Positions 26,398 through 35,886 of a stretch of DNA of 64,000 nt are shown here, one piece after another. The notes under the pieces are model-generated. The model searched no databases. It was not told where the DNA came from and saw only the letters and a program-made list of their open reading frames with translations. The stretch comes from Aquimarina sediminis. Its GTDB lineage: Bacteria > Bacteroidota > Bacteroidia > Flavobacteriales > Flavobacteriaceae. The position numbers and the translations under genes were made by a program. Within the stretch, counting starts at the first letter, position 1. Every line of letters starts with the position of its first letter. The stretch is taken from NCBI RefSeq assembly GCF_002895435.1, contig NZ_POYJ01000003.1, positions 310,001 to 374,000 of the forward strand. Direction: 5' to 3'.

Positions 26398-26880
26398 TTA
26401 TATGTTATACTTTTCAAGTATTCTTTGGCTTAAAGATTTCTCTCTTAACTGATTTTCTATAAATGTAAGGTGTCGTGTTAAGCCAGATGCACTACCTTCA
26501 GTAAGCCATTTTACCTGCTCATCAATAACCCGCCATAGAGGAATCATTTTTTGGTGAATTGTTTTTCCTTTTGCCGAAAGTCTAAAGAGTTTTTTTCTTT
26601 TATCAGTTTTGTCCATTTTATATGTAACCAATTTTTTATTGATTAATTTATTTAGCGCTTGGGTGATTGCGGGCTGAGTGTATTGAAGAGCTTCTTGTAT
26701 ATCTGTTGTAGTAGTTGATTCAAGATCAATTATCACTTTGAAAACAGGAAATAGATATGGGTCAAAATCGATATCCAAAGAGGTATATACGATTTGAATT
26801 TCCTTCATCATCACATCACTAAGTCTTTTTAATCTCGACCCTAGACCTAATTCTCCGTATTGTTGCAATTTATCTTTCAT
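26398..26880 (-). CDS. MarR-family transcriptional regulator
   Basis: A 160-residue winged-helix regulator. The helix-turn-helix runs about 65-90 (TTTDIQEALQYTQPAITQALNKLINKKLV), with the wing segment DKTDKRKKLFRLSAKGK. MarR proteins bind palindromes near their own promoters and are usually released by a ligand or oxidation. It probably autoregulates itself and the acetyltransferase gene 12 bp downstream. No operator was identified with confidence. Confidence 0.88.
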   Translation of the reverse strand: MKDKLQQYGELGLGSRLKRLSDVMMKEIQIVYTSLDIDFDPYLFPVFKVIIDLESTTTTDIQEALQYTQPAITQALNKLINKKLVTYKMDKTDKRKKLFRLSAKGKTIHQKMIPLWRVIDEQVKWLTEGSASGLTRHLTFIENQLREKSLSQRILEKYNI

Positions 26881-26973
26881 AAGTGATTATATAAGTACTT
26901 ATGTAAATGTAGTAAAAAATTGCATTACAATTTTTGAAATGATAAGAAATAATGTAATTGCGAGTAGACGGTT

Positions 26974-27564
26974 TTATTGTTTAAACATTTCTTCGAGAGA
27001 GATAGGGGATTTTTTAGTTTCTAATTTTTCTATAGAGTTATAGCCATTTTCTACGACTTTTAACAACCAGTAATCATCAAAAACAGATTTATAACAAATC
27101 TCAATCATGATTTTGTTTCTGTTGTCATATACCCATTTAGCTAAGTTAGGATCGTTAATGAGTTGTACCCAGTAAAAATTTTCATTTGCAGATAGTACTG
27201 AGTTGTAAACATTTTTATTAGAAATAGAATTACTAATAGAGTCAGGTAGTTTCATCTCTTCGAATAAATCTACCCAGTTGCTTGTGTGCTTACCATTATA
27301 AGTAATTCTTACACCTTCTATAAGGGCAGGACCTGTTCCTTTATTATGAATTTTGAGTTTTAAAAATTCAAGGCTTTTATCATTCCATTGCAGGTCAGAT
27401 TCGACTGATATTCTTGGCCAAGCATTTGCTTTGGTTTGTTCTAGTAAAATTTCTGTTTGTTGGCTCATAATACTAGCCTGCTTCATATATACAAAAAGTG
27501 CAGAAAAACTAGCAATGAGTACTCCAATAGCTATTAATAAATTTGGATCTATTTTCTTTTTCAT
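26974..27564 (-). CDS. Membrane-anchored unknown protein downstream of the AAA+ ATPase
   Basis: A 196-residue protein with one N-terminal membrane helix (about 8-27) and a beta-rich soluble domain (LKLKIHNKGTGPALIEGVRI) that resembles the fold of proteins acting on the outer face of the membrane. No family was recognised. It begins 46 bp after the giant ATPase on the same strand, so it may be the last gene of the PspA-flotillin cluster, but the gap also allows an independent gene. Confidence 0.6.
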   Translation of the reverse strand: MKKKIDPNLLIAIGVLIASFSALFVYMKQASIMSQQTEILLEQTKANAWPRISVESDLQWNDKSLEFLKLKIHNKGTGPALIEGVRITYNGKHTSNWVDLFEEMKLPDSISNSISNKNVYNSVLSANENFYWVQLINDPNLAKWVYDNRNKIMIEICYKSVFDDYWLLKVVENGYNSIEKLETKKSPISLEEMFKQ

Positions 27565-27610
27565 TCAACTATGGTTTATAGGGGTGTTATAGCGAATATA
27601 AGGAATTAAT

Positions 27611-30600
27611 TTACTTCTCTAATCCCTTTTTTAGTACTTCCTGGATCCCAGCTAGATGCTCGCTAAACTGCATCATTTGTGCTAATACTTGTGCCATTTC
27701 GTTCTTGTTTCCAAGGCCTTTAAGCTTGTTGTTTTTTACAAAGGTTTCTTTGATTTGCTCCCATCGTGTCATTTCTTCATTTGAGATGGTAGTTGTCATT
27801 TCTTTGTATTTTAATAAATTGGCTTCGGCAGCGCTGGTTAGGGTTTGTGATTCGCTTTCATAATGTGATAGTAGTACCGTTTGTAATTCTTTTTTATTCA
27901 TAATAGGAACTACTTTGGCTACTAGTTTACTCATATCACGATAGGAACCTTGTAGCTTGAAAGAAGGTTCGGTACGGTATGCATCCTCCATGGCTGCAGA
28001 TTTAATATAGGTTTCATTAACCTTTAATACGGTATCTCGTATTGTTACTACTTTTTTTAAGACAGCAAGATAATCTTGTATTTCTTGTTTTGTATGGTTT
28101 CCTTTTAGTTCGATACCATCTTGAGAGCCAGTCTCTACAATTTCGATCAAATGGTAAATATCTTCAAAATATTTACTGCTTAATTGGTGTAGTATTGGAT
28201 TAGAAGTCATAGAGTTTTCTATTAAGCTTAATTTAAATAGATTAGCCGTATCTCCAATAATATCCCCCAGATTATAAATGTCAGCACGATTGGCAAGCAT
28301 ATCCGGAACCTGAAACTTATCTCCGCTTTCGGTATATGGGTTTCCTGCCATAATTACACAAAACTTTTTACTACGTAAATCATAAGTTTTAGGGTTGCCA
28401 TTGTATACCCCTTCTATTTTACGGGTACCATCTGATAAAGAGATGAATTTTTGTAAAAACTCGGGATTGCAGTGTTGTATATCATCAAGATATAGCATTA
28501 CATTGTTTCCCATTTCAAAAGCAAGATTGAGCTTTTTTAGCTCCTCTCTCGCTGCAGAGTTATTGGCAGCCATTGGATCTACAGAGGTTACCTCATGACC
28601 AATAGCAGGACCGTTGATTTTCATAAATACCAACCCTAGTCGATTGGCCATATACTCCATCAATGTTGTTTTACCATAACCAGGGGGAGAGATTAGTAAT
28701 AACATTCCCATTCGGTCTGTTCGTTTATTATCTCCTACACTTCCTAGTTGTTTGGATAGATTGTCTCCAAATAGAGGAAGGTATACCTGATCAATCAGTT
28801 TATTTCTTACAAAAGAGGATAATACTTTGGGCTTAAATTCACTGAGTTTTAGTTCTTCTTTTAAGGTTTCTGTTACCGAATGCTTTGCTTCACGATATGC
28901 TTCAAAATCTGGAACTTCTATGGTTGAAAACAGCTCCATTTTTAAAGTAAATTCGTGATAATTAAATTTAAAAACACCTTCTGAAATCGAGTTATGGCTA
29001 CCATTTAAATTTTCAATATCCTGAGAAGGATTTACATGAACAATATCAGAAACTGATTCATCTTTGAACAACAGGATACAAACAATCTCATGAGCATATG
29101 CTATTTGCGCAGAGTGATCTATTTTTAGAAATGAAGTAACCCATTGTAAAGCAAGCTGGATTTTATCTACCCAATTAACAAAGTTATTAGAACGAGGTTT
29201 ACTGTCTAGTTGAAGTGATTTGCTAAGTTTAGCAAATACTTTTTTCTTTTTTATTTCGGTTATGAAAGCATCACATAATTCATTAGCTGTTTGGCTTATA
29301 CAGAAAGTGTGATCACTTTGTAATTCATTAAACAAATAGCTGGCAACAGATTTTGATAAGTTTGATGCAGAATCAGTATTGTCATTTTCAGATAAAGCTT
29401 GCCGAGTTTCTTTTTTTTGAACTAGTTCAGTTAGAAAAATAGAATTTTTAATCTCTTCTTCTAAATCCGAAATTACATTGTAGTATTCTGTACTATTGGG
29501 AAATGTTTGTAGAACTTCTCCAGAAGCTTTTATGGTAGTATTCCATTTAGTTTGTTTTTCGGCATCCAAACTATACCAGAAATATTGAGCAAAAGCACGA
29601 GTATTTGGTGTAAAACGCAGTAATCCTAGATCGTGATCTTTGGTGATAAGTACTTTTAAAATTTTAGAAGCGTCAACATCATGAACTCCTTTTACATAGC
29701 CCTCAGAATAGTTTTTACTGCTTTCAGATTTTACAAGATCCAATAGTTCTTCATTATTCAAACTTATGAGGTCAGTTTTGTCCAAAGCTTCTTTAGAGCT
29801 ATCAAGGCTGGTTTTGGTAGCTTTTACAGAGTATTGTTTGAAAATCTTGTAAGCCAGATATGCTGCTCGATAAATTTCTTGATTTTCTGATATTAGTTCC
29901 TGGTCCCAATATTTTTTTGATTGCAGTAGTATTTCATTGGTGATTTCTTGATAAAAATCTGTTCCGGTCAGGTGGTAGTTTAAAGTACCATCTTTATACA
30001 CAATTGTTAGGTCAAGAGGTTGTTTGTTTACTCCAAATTTATGTTTTCCTAGTTTAATAATATTCTCGCCATCTTCATATAGATCCTGTTTGTCTTTAAG
30101 TTTTCGAGTAGCGTCTTCTTTTGCTACTTTTAAGGCTGTTTCGATGGCTTCAGCTTTACCAGCATCATCAAGCTTTTGCAATTGATCAATAATGTCTCTC
30201 AGTTTATTGATCATGAGATCTGAGGCAAAATAGCCATTAATGTCTAAAACGGTAGAAAAACCCAGTGCCTTTTTTGCAACTCCTTTTAGAATTCGATTTG
30301 CTGCATTTTCTAAGGCAACAGCTTTTTTGTTTCTGGATTCTATTAGGTTACTTTTTCGAGCTTCAAAGGCGTTGTATACTTCTTCTCGCTTTTCAATAAT
30401 CAATGTGATGAACTCTTCGTAATCTGCAAATCTTCCTTCGAGATCTTCTAATTGAACAGAGACTTTGTTTAGTAATTCTTCGGTTTTTTCTGGTGTGTTT
30501 GCAATATCAAGATAGTTGATAATGCTTTGGTCTACCAATTTAATCTGTGCTGCAAACTCTGCAGTAGCCTCTTGACTTCCTAGAGATTTTGTTTTGTTTT

Positions 30601-32608
30601 TGATTCCTGCCTTAAGTTGATTAATTGTGGCAAAAATTAAAGAAATGTTGTCTATGATCTTGGTAGAGTGCGAAGTGTCTTCTATCTGTAGATTTGATAC
30701 GATATCGATTAACATTTCCAGATCGGTAGCAATTTGATTTACATCTTCCTCAAGCTTTTTTGCATCAATTACTTTTTTAACTTCTTCGAGTAATTGCTGT
30801 TTGTTTTTTACAAGAGTGTGGTAGGGGAGTAGTGCTTTATCGTCTAATAAAAATTGAACACATCGTTGAGATATTGTTTCAGTATACTCAGCTATTTCGG
30901 CTTCTAGTTCCGCGGTAAAGCTCTTGTCTACATATCTAATATCATTAAGACCTATGACTTCACCTCGCAAGGTGCGTAGTTGTGATAATACCAAAACAAA
31001 ATCATCTATAGACCTAAAAGAGCTGCTTTTGATTTTGCTAAAAACAGTTTCGGATTTGTCTTTGGTTTCTTTGGTTACCTGTACTGCTGTTTTTCTTAAC
31101 TGAACTACTTTTTCGAATTCATCGATTGCAGCATTAGCCGCTCCGTTAATTTCTTTGAGAGGAATGTCTAATCTATAAGTGTCTTCTTCCTGAATCCAAT
31201 AATAGCTATCAATGATATCATTAGAGAATTTGGAAATGTCATCGTATAGTCCGTCGTAATTATCTTCTTTATTAAGTAGGGTAATGAGAGCATTGCTCTC
31301 TGCCATGGCTTTTACAATGTCTTTGTTTCCGATTTTGTAAAGTAAAGTATCAGTATGTTCAGATGGTAGTGTATTTCCTTTTACAAAGGGTGTTTGCCAT
31401 ATTTGGATGACATGATGCTTTGTTTGTTCATCTTCAGTTTTAAAGTAACATAATTCACCATGTTCGAGTATGGTAAAACCATTACATATAATTGGTGTCT
31501 TTACTTCTTGTTCGATTACATTATACGACATAAGGGTGTATAACCCTTTTTCGTTTTCATAAAAGACATATAAGAAATCTTCTCCATTTGGAGAGCTGAT
31601 TTTTTCTTGAAATTTTACATTAGAAACCTTATTGGTAAACAATTTAAAATCTCCTGTTTGGAGGTAATATCCGTTAGGATAAATGATTCCCTGATCATCC
31701 GGAAGCAAAACACATGCATCTTTGATACTGCTGATTTTTTTTACTTCTTGAATTTTGTGATTATATACAAAATAGCGTGGTGGTTCTTGAAAAGGTTTAA
31801 TCTCTAAGGCGATCAAATTACCAATATCGGCAAATCTGTATTGTCCATCATCTAATGTCTGATCTATATGTTCTACAACTTCATCCAGAATTCCCTTTCC
31901 TTCGTCTGTGTTGTCTTCGATTTTAATTGTTAAATCACCTCCTATGGTTTCAACAAATACTTTGTCTAGAATTGAAATATGTGGATGTGTTCCATATCGG
32001 TGCATGTCGCGAGTGACTTGGGTCCAATTAAACTCATGTTGTTTGGGAAACTTATACTCATGTTCACTACGATTATCTACATAGGTTAATTTTCCATCAT
32101 TAATTAACCACTTAAAAGTTTTGATATCAGAAACACTATCACTTAACTGAAATACCATGTGCAAATAGTTCCCTACAACAGCAAATTTTGAAAAAATGGT
32201 ATTACGGTAATATTTATAAAGATTAGTGAACTCACTAATAAAAATAGGATCATTAATGAGATCTAATGGTTTTGACACAAAATGATCATTTGAATAGCTA
32301 TAAACACTAAATACATCTGATAGCGTAACCTCAGTACGGAGTCCAAAATGCACATTGTATCCAAAAAGGCAAAGCTCATCAATAGTAACAACATCTCTTG
32401 CAATACAATTGTGTTCTGTATTTATGCGATTATTGGCAATTAGTTTGGTTTCTACATTTCCAAAAACTTTTTTACGTGCTTCATTAAGTAGAGTTAAGCG
32501 ATTTTGTAGCTCTCCTTTTTGTTTTTGTAATCGGTTTTGGATGATCTCATAGGTTCCTCCATCTAATTGAGTATGTTGGGTATTGTTTTCTTCTTGCATG
32601 TTTTGCAT
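27611..32608 (-). CDS. Giant AAA+ ATPase of the flotillin/PspA cluster
   Basis: About 1,665 residues. The N-terminal 500 residues are beta-rich and propeller-like. A long alpha-helical, coiled-coil region follows (about 560-1000), then more helical sequence, then an AAA+ module: Walker A SPPGYGKTT near residue 1312, Walker B VMLYLDDIQ, sensor-1 FCVIMAGNPY and an Arg-finger-like LANRADIY. The family is often labelled DNA repair ATPase in databases, for which there is no evidence here. No membrane helix or nuclease motif was seen. The start at 32608 was chosen because it clears the preceding stop by 10 bp and leaves the conserved QLDGGTYEIIQNRL near the N-terminus; an ATG at 32680 would overlap the upstream gene. 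Inferred role: a remodelling or chaperone motor for the membrane proteins encoded with it. Confidence 0.85.
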   Translation of the reverse strand: MQNMQEENNTQHTQLDGGTYEIIQNRLQKQKGELQNRLTLLNEARKKVFGNVETKLIANNRINTEHNCIARDVVTIDELCLFGYNVHFGLRTEVTLSDVFSVYSYSNDHFVSKPLDLINDPIFISEFTNLYKYYRNTIFSKFAVVGNYLHMVFQLSDSVSDIKTFKWLINDGKLTYVDNRSEHEYKFPKQHEFNWTQVTRDMHRYGTHPHISILDKVFVETIGGDLTIKIEDNTDEGKGILDEVVEHIDQTLDDGQYRFADIGNLIALEIKPFQEPPRYFVYNHKIQEVKKISSIKDACVLLPDDQGIIYPNGYYLQTGDFKLFTNKVSNVKFQEKISSPNGEDFLYVFYENEKGLYTLMSYNVIEQEVKTPIICNGFTILEHGELCYFKTEDEQTKHHVIQIWQTPFVKGNTLPSEHTDTLLYKIGNKDIVKAMAESNALITLLNKEDNYDGLYDDISKFSNDIIDSYYWIQEEDTYRLDIPLKEINGAANAAIDEFEKVVQLRKTAVQVTKETKDKSETVFSKIKSSSFRSIDDFVLVLSQLRTLRGEVIGLNDIRYVDKSFTAELEAEIAEYTETISQRCVQFLLDDKALLPYHTLVKNKQQLLEEVKKVIDAKKLEEDVNQIATDLEMLIDIVSNLQIEDTSHSTKIIDNISLIFATINQLKAGIKNKTKSLGSQEATAEFAAQIKLVDQSIINYLDIANTPEKTEELLNKVSVQLEDLEGRFADYEEFITLIIEKREEVYNAFEARKSNLIESRNKKAVALENAANRILKGVAKKALGFSTVLDINGYFASDLMINKLRDIIDQLQKLDDAGKAEAIETALKVAKEDATRKLKDKQDLYEDGENIIKLGKHKFGVNKQPLDLTIVYKDGTLNYHLTGTDFYQEITNEILLQSKKYWDQELISENQEIYRAAYLAYKIFKQYSVKATKTSLDSSKEALDKTDLISLNNEELLDLVKSESSKNYSEGYVKGVHDVDASKILKVLITKDHDLGLLRFTPNTRAFAQYFWYSLDAEKQTKWNTTIKASGEVLQTFPNSTEYYNVISDLEEEIKNSIFLTELVQKKETRQALSENDNTDSASNLSKSVASYLFNELQSDHTFCISQTANELCDAFITEIKKKKVFAKLSKSLQLDSKPRSNNFVNWVDKIQLALQWVTSFLKIDHSAQIAYAHEIVCILLFKDESVSDIVHVNPSQDIENLNGSHNSISEGVFKFNYHEFTLKMELFSTIEVPDFEAYREAKHSVTETLKEELKLSEFKPKVLSSFVRNKLIDQVYLPLFGDNLSKQLGSVGDNKRTDRMGMLLLISPPGYGKTTLMEYMANRLGLVFMKINGPAIGHEVTSVDPMAANNSAAREELKKLNLAFEMGNNVMLYLDDIQHCNPEFLQKFISLSDGTRKIEGVYNGNPKTYDLRSKKFCVIMAGNPYTESGDKFQVPDMLANRADIYNLGDIIGDTANLFKLSLIENSMTSNPILHQLSSKYFEDIYHLIEIVETGSQDGIELKGNHTKQEIQDYLAVLKKVVTIRDTVLKVNETYIKSAAMEDAYRTEPSFKLQGSYRDMSKLVAKVVPIMNKKELQTVLLSHYESESQTLTSAAEANLLKYKEMTTTISNEEMTRWEQIKETFVKNNKLKGLGNKNEMAQVLAQMMQFSEHLAGIQEVLKKGLEK

Positions 32609-32618
32609 TGAGTTTTTG

Positions 32619-32936
32619 TCAATTGGATTGTCTGTATAAAAAATCGTCGGATATTCCGGGATCATTTTCGAAGTAAGCAAAAGAGTAATAAATAAAGAGG
32701 ATAGCGATTATAATTCCTAATAAGACAGCGAGTGACATTTTAATCCTTTCTTTTTTTCTTTGCTTCTTTAACTTATCTCTTATTTCCTGTAGTTGTTCTT
32801 CAGAAACAGGTTCTACTTTGATTCCTTGACTTTCTTGATCTCTTTCTGTCCATCCATCAAAAGCTTCTCTTTTTGATCTTCTGCTATTGTTTTTGAGCGA
32901 TGTTATCATCGCAGCTACTGATCCTCCAAATCCCAT
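32619..32936 (-). CDS. Small tail-anchored membrane protein
   Basis: A 105-residue protein with a Gly-rich start (MGFGGSVAAMITSLKNN), a basic, charged middle and one hydrophobic helix near the C-terminus (about 68-88), so it is probably tail-anchored with the N-terminus in the cytoplasm. No family was recognised with certainty. It sits 10 bp upstream of the giant ATPase and could recruit it to the membrane; that is inference. Confidence 0.65.
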   Translation of the reverse strand: MGFGGSVAAMITSLKNNSRRSKREAFDGWTERDQESQGIKVEPVSEEQLQEIRDKLKKQRKKERIKMSLAVLLGIIIAILFIYYSFAYFENDPGISDDFLYRQSN

Positions 32937-32965
32937 AATTAAACCGTATTAAAAGTTAAACAAAT

Positions 32966-33004
32966 CCCATCCTAAGTCTCCCTAGGATAGGAGACTTTTA
33001 TGGG
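32966..33004 (-). promoter_or_regulatory. Intercistronic hairpin with two competing pairings
   Basis: Between the flotillin stop and the small membrane protein gene. One fold pairs AAGTCTCC with GGAGACTT (8 bp) inside an outer CCCAT/ATGGG stem. An alternative pairs ATCCTA with TAGGAT. There is no T run on the minus strand, so it is more likely an mRNA-processing, stabilising or attenuating element than a simple terminator. Confidence 0.5.
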
Positions 33005-33072
33005 TTTAAAAATGTGTTTATGATTTGATTCATAAATATAATTACAAGGTTGTGTTACCTCATTTTTTGGTT

Positions 33073-35139
33073 TTAAGATAATTTCTTGTCAGATAACCCT
33101 AATCCTTTGGCAAGGTTAAACAGATTGGTAAAGAGGTCATTTTCTGATGGATTTGTTGTTTTTTGTTTTAAATCCATTAATAGATTGGCAATCGTTAGAT
33201 TTTTAATGTCCTCTGATGAAATGCCGTATTGAGTGGCAAATTCTTTTATCTTTTGTAAAAGATTTCCTTTTACATCTTCGCTGCCTAAAATTGCATCTTT
33301 TACATCCTGAATATTGTCAGAATGTTGTACTAGCCTATCAACTCCTTTTGCTTTGGTAATTTGACCGATAATCTGATCAAAGAACATTGTCTCACCACCT
33401 ACAATATCAATATTGGCAGCTTTTAATGCTTCTCCTATTACATCTGCTTGCGCATCGGCAATTTCTTTTTGAATATTGATATGAGCTAAATCAACTTGTA
33501 GTTCTTTATCTAATCTTAGTTTAAACTCTTCGTGCTCTTTACCGACACCATCAAGCTTTTTCATTGCTTCTGCTTTTTCTTCGATTCCGGCAGCATCTGC
33601 AAGTGCTTTTTCTTTGATTACTTCGGCTTCTGCCATACCTTCTTTACGTATTGCTTCGGCTTTAGCTTCAATTCCCGCTGCTTCTGCTTTGGCTTTTTTC
33701 TCTATAATAGATGCTTCTACAAGACCTTCACGCTCATGAGCATCAGCTTTTGCGTGCATTACTTGTGCTTCAGATATACCCATTGTGGCTTCTTCTTTAG
33801 CTTGTGCTTCTGCCAGCGTTTTACGGGCTTCAGCTTCTTTTTCACTAGCTTCTTTTTGGGCTTGCGCTTCTATGTTGATTTCTTCAGCTTTTTGCTTGGC
33901 AGCTTCTTTTTGTGCTTCTGCGGCTTTGATCGTTGCAATCAACGCTTCTTGTGCATTGGCTTCTGCAATGGTAATTTTTACTTGCTTTTCTCTATCTGCA
34001 GTTTTGAAAGCTTCAATATCTTTCATGTTTTCTTGCTCTTCTACTACTCCTTTTTCCAAAGTAACTCGATCACGAATCACATCTTGAATATTCTTTTTCT
34101 CTACTTCTACAACTTTTTCTTTTTCAATCTGGGCAAGTGTTACTATACGTTCACGTTCTGTGGCTTCGAGCATTCTGTCTTTTTCTACTCTTTCAGTTTC
34201 TACGGCATCTGTGCGTTGTTTGTTTTTGGCAGCTACAATAATCTGTCGCTCCATATTCTCTTCTGCAACTTTTACTTTTTCTTCGGTAGCTATACGGGCG
34301 GTCTCAGATTTTAACCGTTCTTCTTCTGCTACTTTCAAAGTTTCTGCTTCTTCGCGAGATTTAATATTAGAAATCTCTCGTTTTTGTTGTTCTTCTTTTT
34401 CTGCTAGTTGCTTATCTAATTCTAAAATTGCTTCGCGGGCTTCTACATCTTGTTTACGAATAACTTTTTCTTCATCACGTTTGATAAGATTAGATTTTAT
34501 GTTTTGCGCAGCAGTTAATTCTGTAATTTTTTTAATCCCTTCAGAATCAAGAATATTGTCTGGTTTTAGTACGCTAAGGGAAGTTTGTTCCAGATCATCT
34601 ATGGCACAATCATCCAGGATGTACCCATTTAGATCGGTTCCTATAATGTTTATTATTTCATCTCTAAACTCTCGTCTAGCCTCGTACAATTCTACAAATT
34701 CGAATTTTTTACCTACTGTTTTAAGAGCTTCAGAGAATTTGGCATCAAAAAGGCTACGTAAGGTATCGATTTCTGAAGCACGATTACAACCAATGGTTTG
34801 AGCAACATTGATGATATCTTCTACAGATTTATTGACTCTCACAAAGAAAGCTACTTTGATATCTGCACGGATATTGTCTTTGCAGATTAATCCGTTTACT
34901 CCGGTACGTTCTATCTCAATTTTTTTGATAGAGATGTCCATTATTTCTACTTTGTGAAGTACGGGGATCACATACAGACCTTTGTCGAAGGCAACTGCGG
35001 TTCCTCCAAAACCGGTACGTACCAAAGATTCTCCCTGAGGAATCTTTCGGTAGAAGATGGCTATGATTATAAAATATAGTACAATTAGAAGTACTAAGGC
35101 AACCACCACGATGATGGCTATATTGGCAATATTGCTCAT
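33073..35139 (-). CDS. Flotillin-family (YqiK-like) SPFH membrane protein
   Basis: A 688-residue protein with one N-terminal membrane helix (about 5-28), then a Band-7/SPFH domain (about 30-205). A very long Ala/Glu/Lys-rich coiled coil follows (about 215-560) with repeated AEAxxxKEA-type segments, then a C-terminal domain of about 100 residues. Flotillins form large oligomeric rings or caps on lipid domains. The order OB-fold membrane protein then flotillin, with a 6-bp gap, matches the yqiJ-yqiK pair of Enterobacteria. It is the central scaffold of the cluster at 27.6-38.6 kb. The assignment is firm; the role in membrane stress is inferred. Confidence 0.93.
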   Translation of the reverse strand: MSNIANIAIIVVVALVLLIVLYFIIIAIFYRKIPQGESLVRTGFGGTAVAFDKGLYVIPVLHKVEIMDISIKKIEIERTGVNGLICKDNIRADIKVAFFVRVNKSVEDIINVAQTIGCNRASEIDTLRSLFDAKFSEALKTVGKKFEFVELYEARREFRDEIINIIGTDLNGYILDDCAIDDLEQTSLSVLKPDNILDSEGIKKITELTAAQNIKSNLIKRDEEKVIRKQDVEAREAILELDKQLAEKEEQQKREISNIKSREEAETLKVAEEERLKSETARIATEEKVKVAEENMERQIIVAAKNKQRTDAVETERVEKDRMLEATERERIVTLAQIEKEKVVEVEKKNIQDVIRDRVTLEKGVVEEQENMKDIEAFKTADREKQVKITIAEANAQEALIATIKAAEAQKEAAKQKAEEINIEAQAQKEASEKEAEARKTLAEAQAKEEATMGISEAQVMHAKADAHEREGLVEASIIEKKAKAEAAGIEAKAEAIRKEGMAEAEVIKEKALADAAGIEEKAEAMKKLDGVGKEHEEFKLRLDKELQVDLAHINIQKEIADAQADVIGEALKAANIDIVGGETMFFDQIIGQITKAKGVDRLVQHSDNIQDVKDAILGSEDVKGNLLQKIKEFATQYGISSEDIKNLTIANLLMDLKQKTTNPSENDLFTNLFNLAKGLGLSDKKLS

Positions 35140-35145
35140 AAAAAA

Positions 35146-35862
35146 TTAATTTAAAGGTTGAATGATATAAAGTTGTTTGTTTTTTACTTGATTTACGATC
35201 TCTACTGGTGTGTTGGCAGGAATTTTCATTCCTTCTTTGGATTTAACCATTACTTTTATAGGATCAGATTTAATTTTTACTTCTAGAGTAGACACTTTTT
35301 CTCCAGAGAGCGGACTTTGTAAGACCCCTTGTCTTCCTAACAATTCTAATGCGCTTTCTCCCTTATTATTAAAATTGGTAAAAAACTTTTTAAAAGGGAG
35401 TGTAAATATTTTGGTTAAAAACAAGGCTGGAATAATACCTCCAAAGAAGAATATAAAGCCAAAATCATTATCATAACTATGTGTTATTGATGTTCCGGTC
35501 ATTGTGATCGCCCACCAAAACAGTACATAGAATGAAAAAGTGAACATAAAAGGAAGTCCTACAAAGTTGAAATAGATCAGGAAAATTTGAAAAAAATTAA
35601 GTTTACCCCGACGCCTAATTACATCTTCTTTTTTCACCTCCGTATTTGATATATCTTGTATATCCAGATTTGCTCTTGCATCAAATTCTGTGTCCAAATC
35701 GGCGTCAGCATCAGCATCTATATCGATATCAATGTCGGCATCAAAGAAATCTAAATCTAACCCAGTTAATGTGGTCAAAATCCAATAAAGGATCAGTAGT
35801 CCAAAAAGAATAGTTAATGGCAGGTTAACTATAGAAATCGCTATGTCATATAATTCTTTCAA
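35146..35862 (-). CDS. OB-fold (NfeD/YqiJ-like) membrane protein
   Basis: A 238-residue protein with about three membrane helices (around 12-30, 92-118 and 130-152) and a C-terminal OB-fold domain (about 170-235, starting GRQGVLQSPLSGEKVSTLEVK). It is the standard partner of flotillins, and its OB domain is thought to modulate the flotillin assembly. Between the first two helices lies an unusual stretch of alternating Asp and hydrophobic residues (about residues 37-58). The stop is 6 bp before the flotillin start codon, so the two are co-translated. Confidence 0.85.
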   Translation of the reverse strand: MKELYDIAISIVNLPLTILFGLLILYWILTTLTGLDLDFFDADIDIDIDADADADLDTEFDARANLDIQDISNTEVKKEDVIRRRGKLNFFQIFLIYFNFVGLPFMFTFSFYVLFWWAITMTGTSITHSYDNDFGFIFFFGGIIPALFLTKIFTLPFKKFFTNFNNKGESALELLGRQGVLQSPLSGEKVSTLEVKIKSDPIKVMVKSKEGMKIPANTPVEIVNQVKNKQLYIIQPLN

Positions 35863-35886
35863 TGGTATGTTTTTATTAGTTAAATA

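Noticed and set aside
33532..34801. Long open frames on the plus strand opposite the flotillin gene
   Set aside because: They are antisense to a repetitive Glu/Ala/Lys coiled coil whose codon pattern leaves the other strand open; the products are Ser/Phe/Cys-rich and lack motifs.
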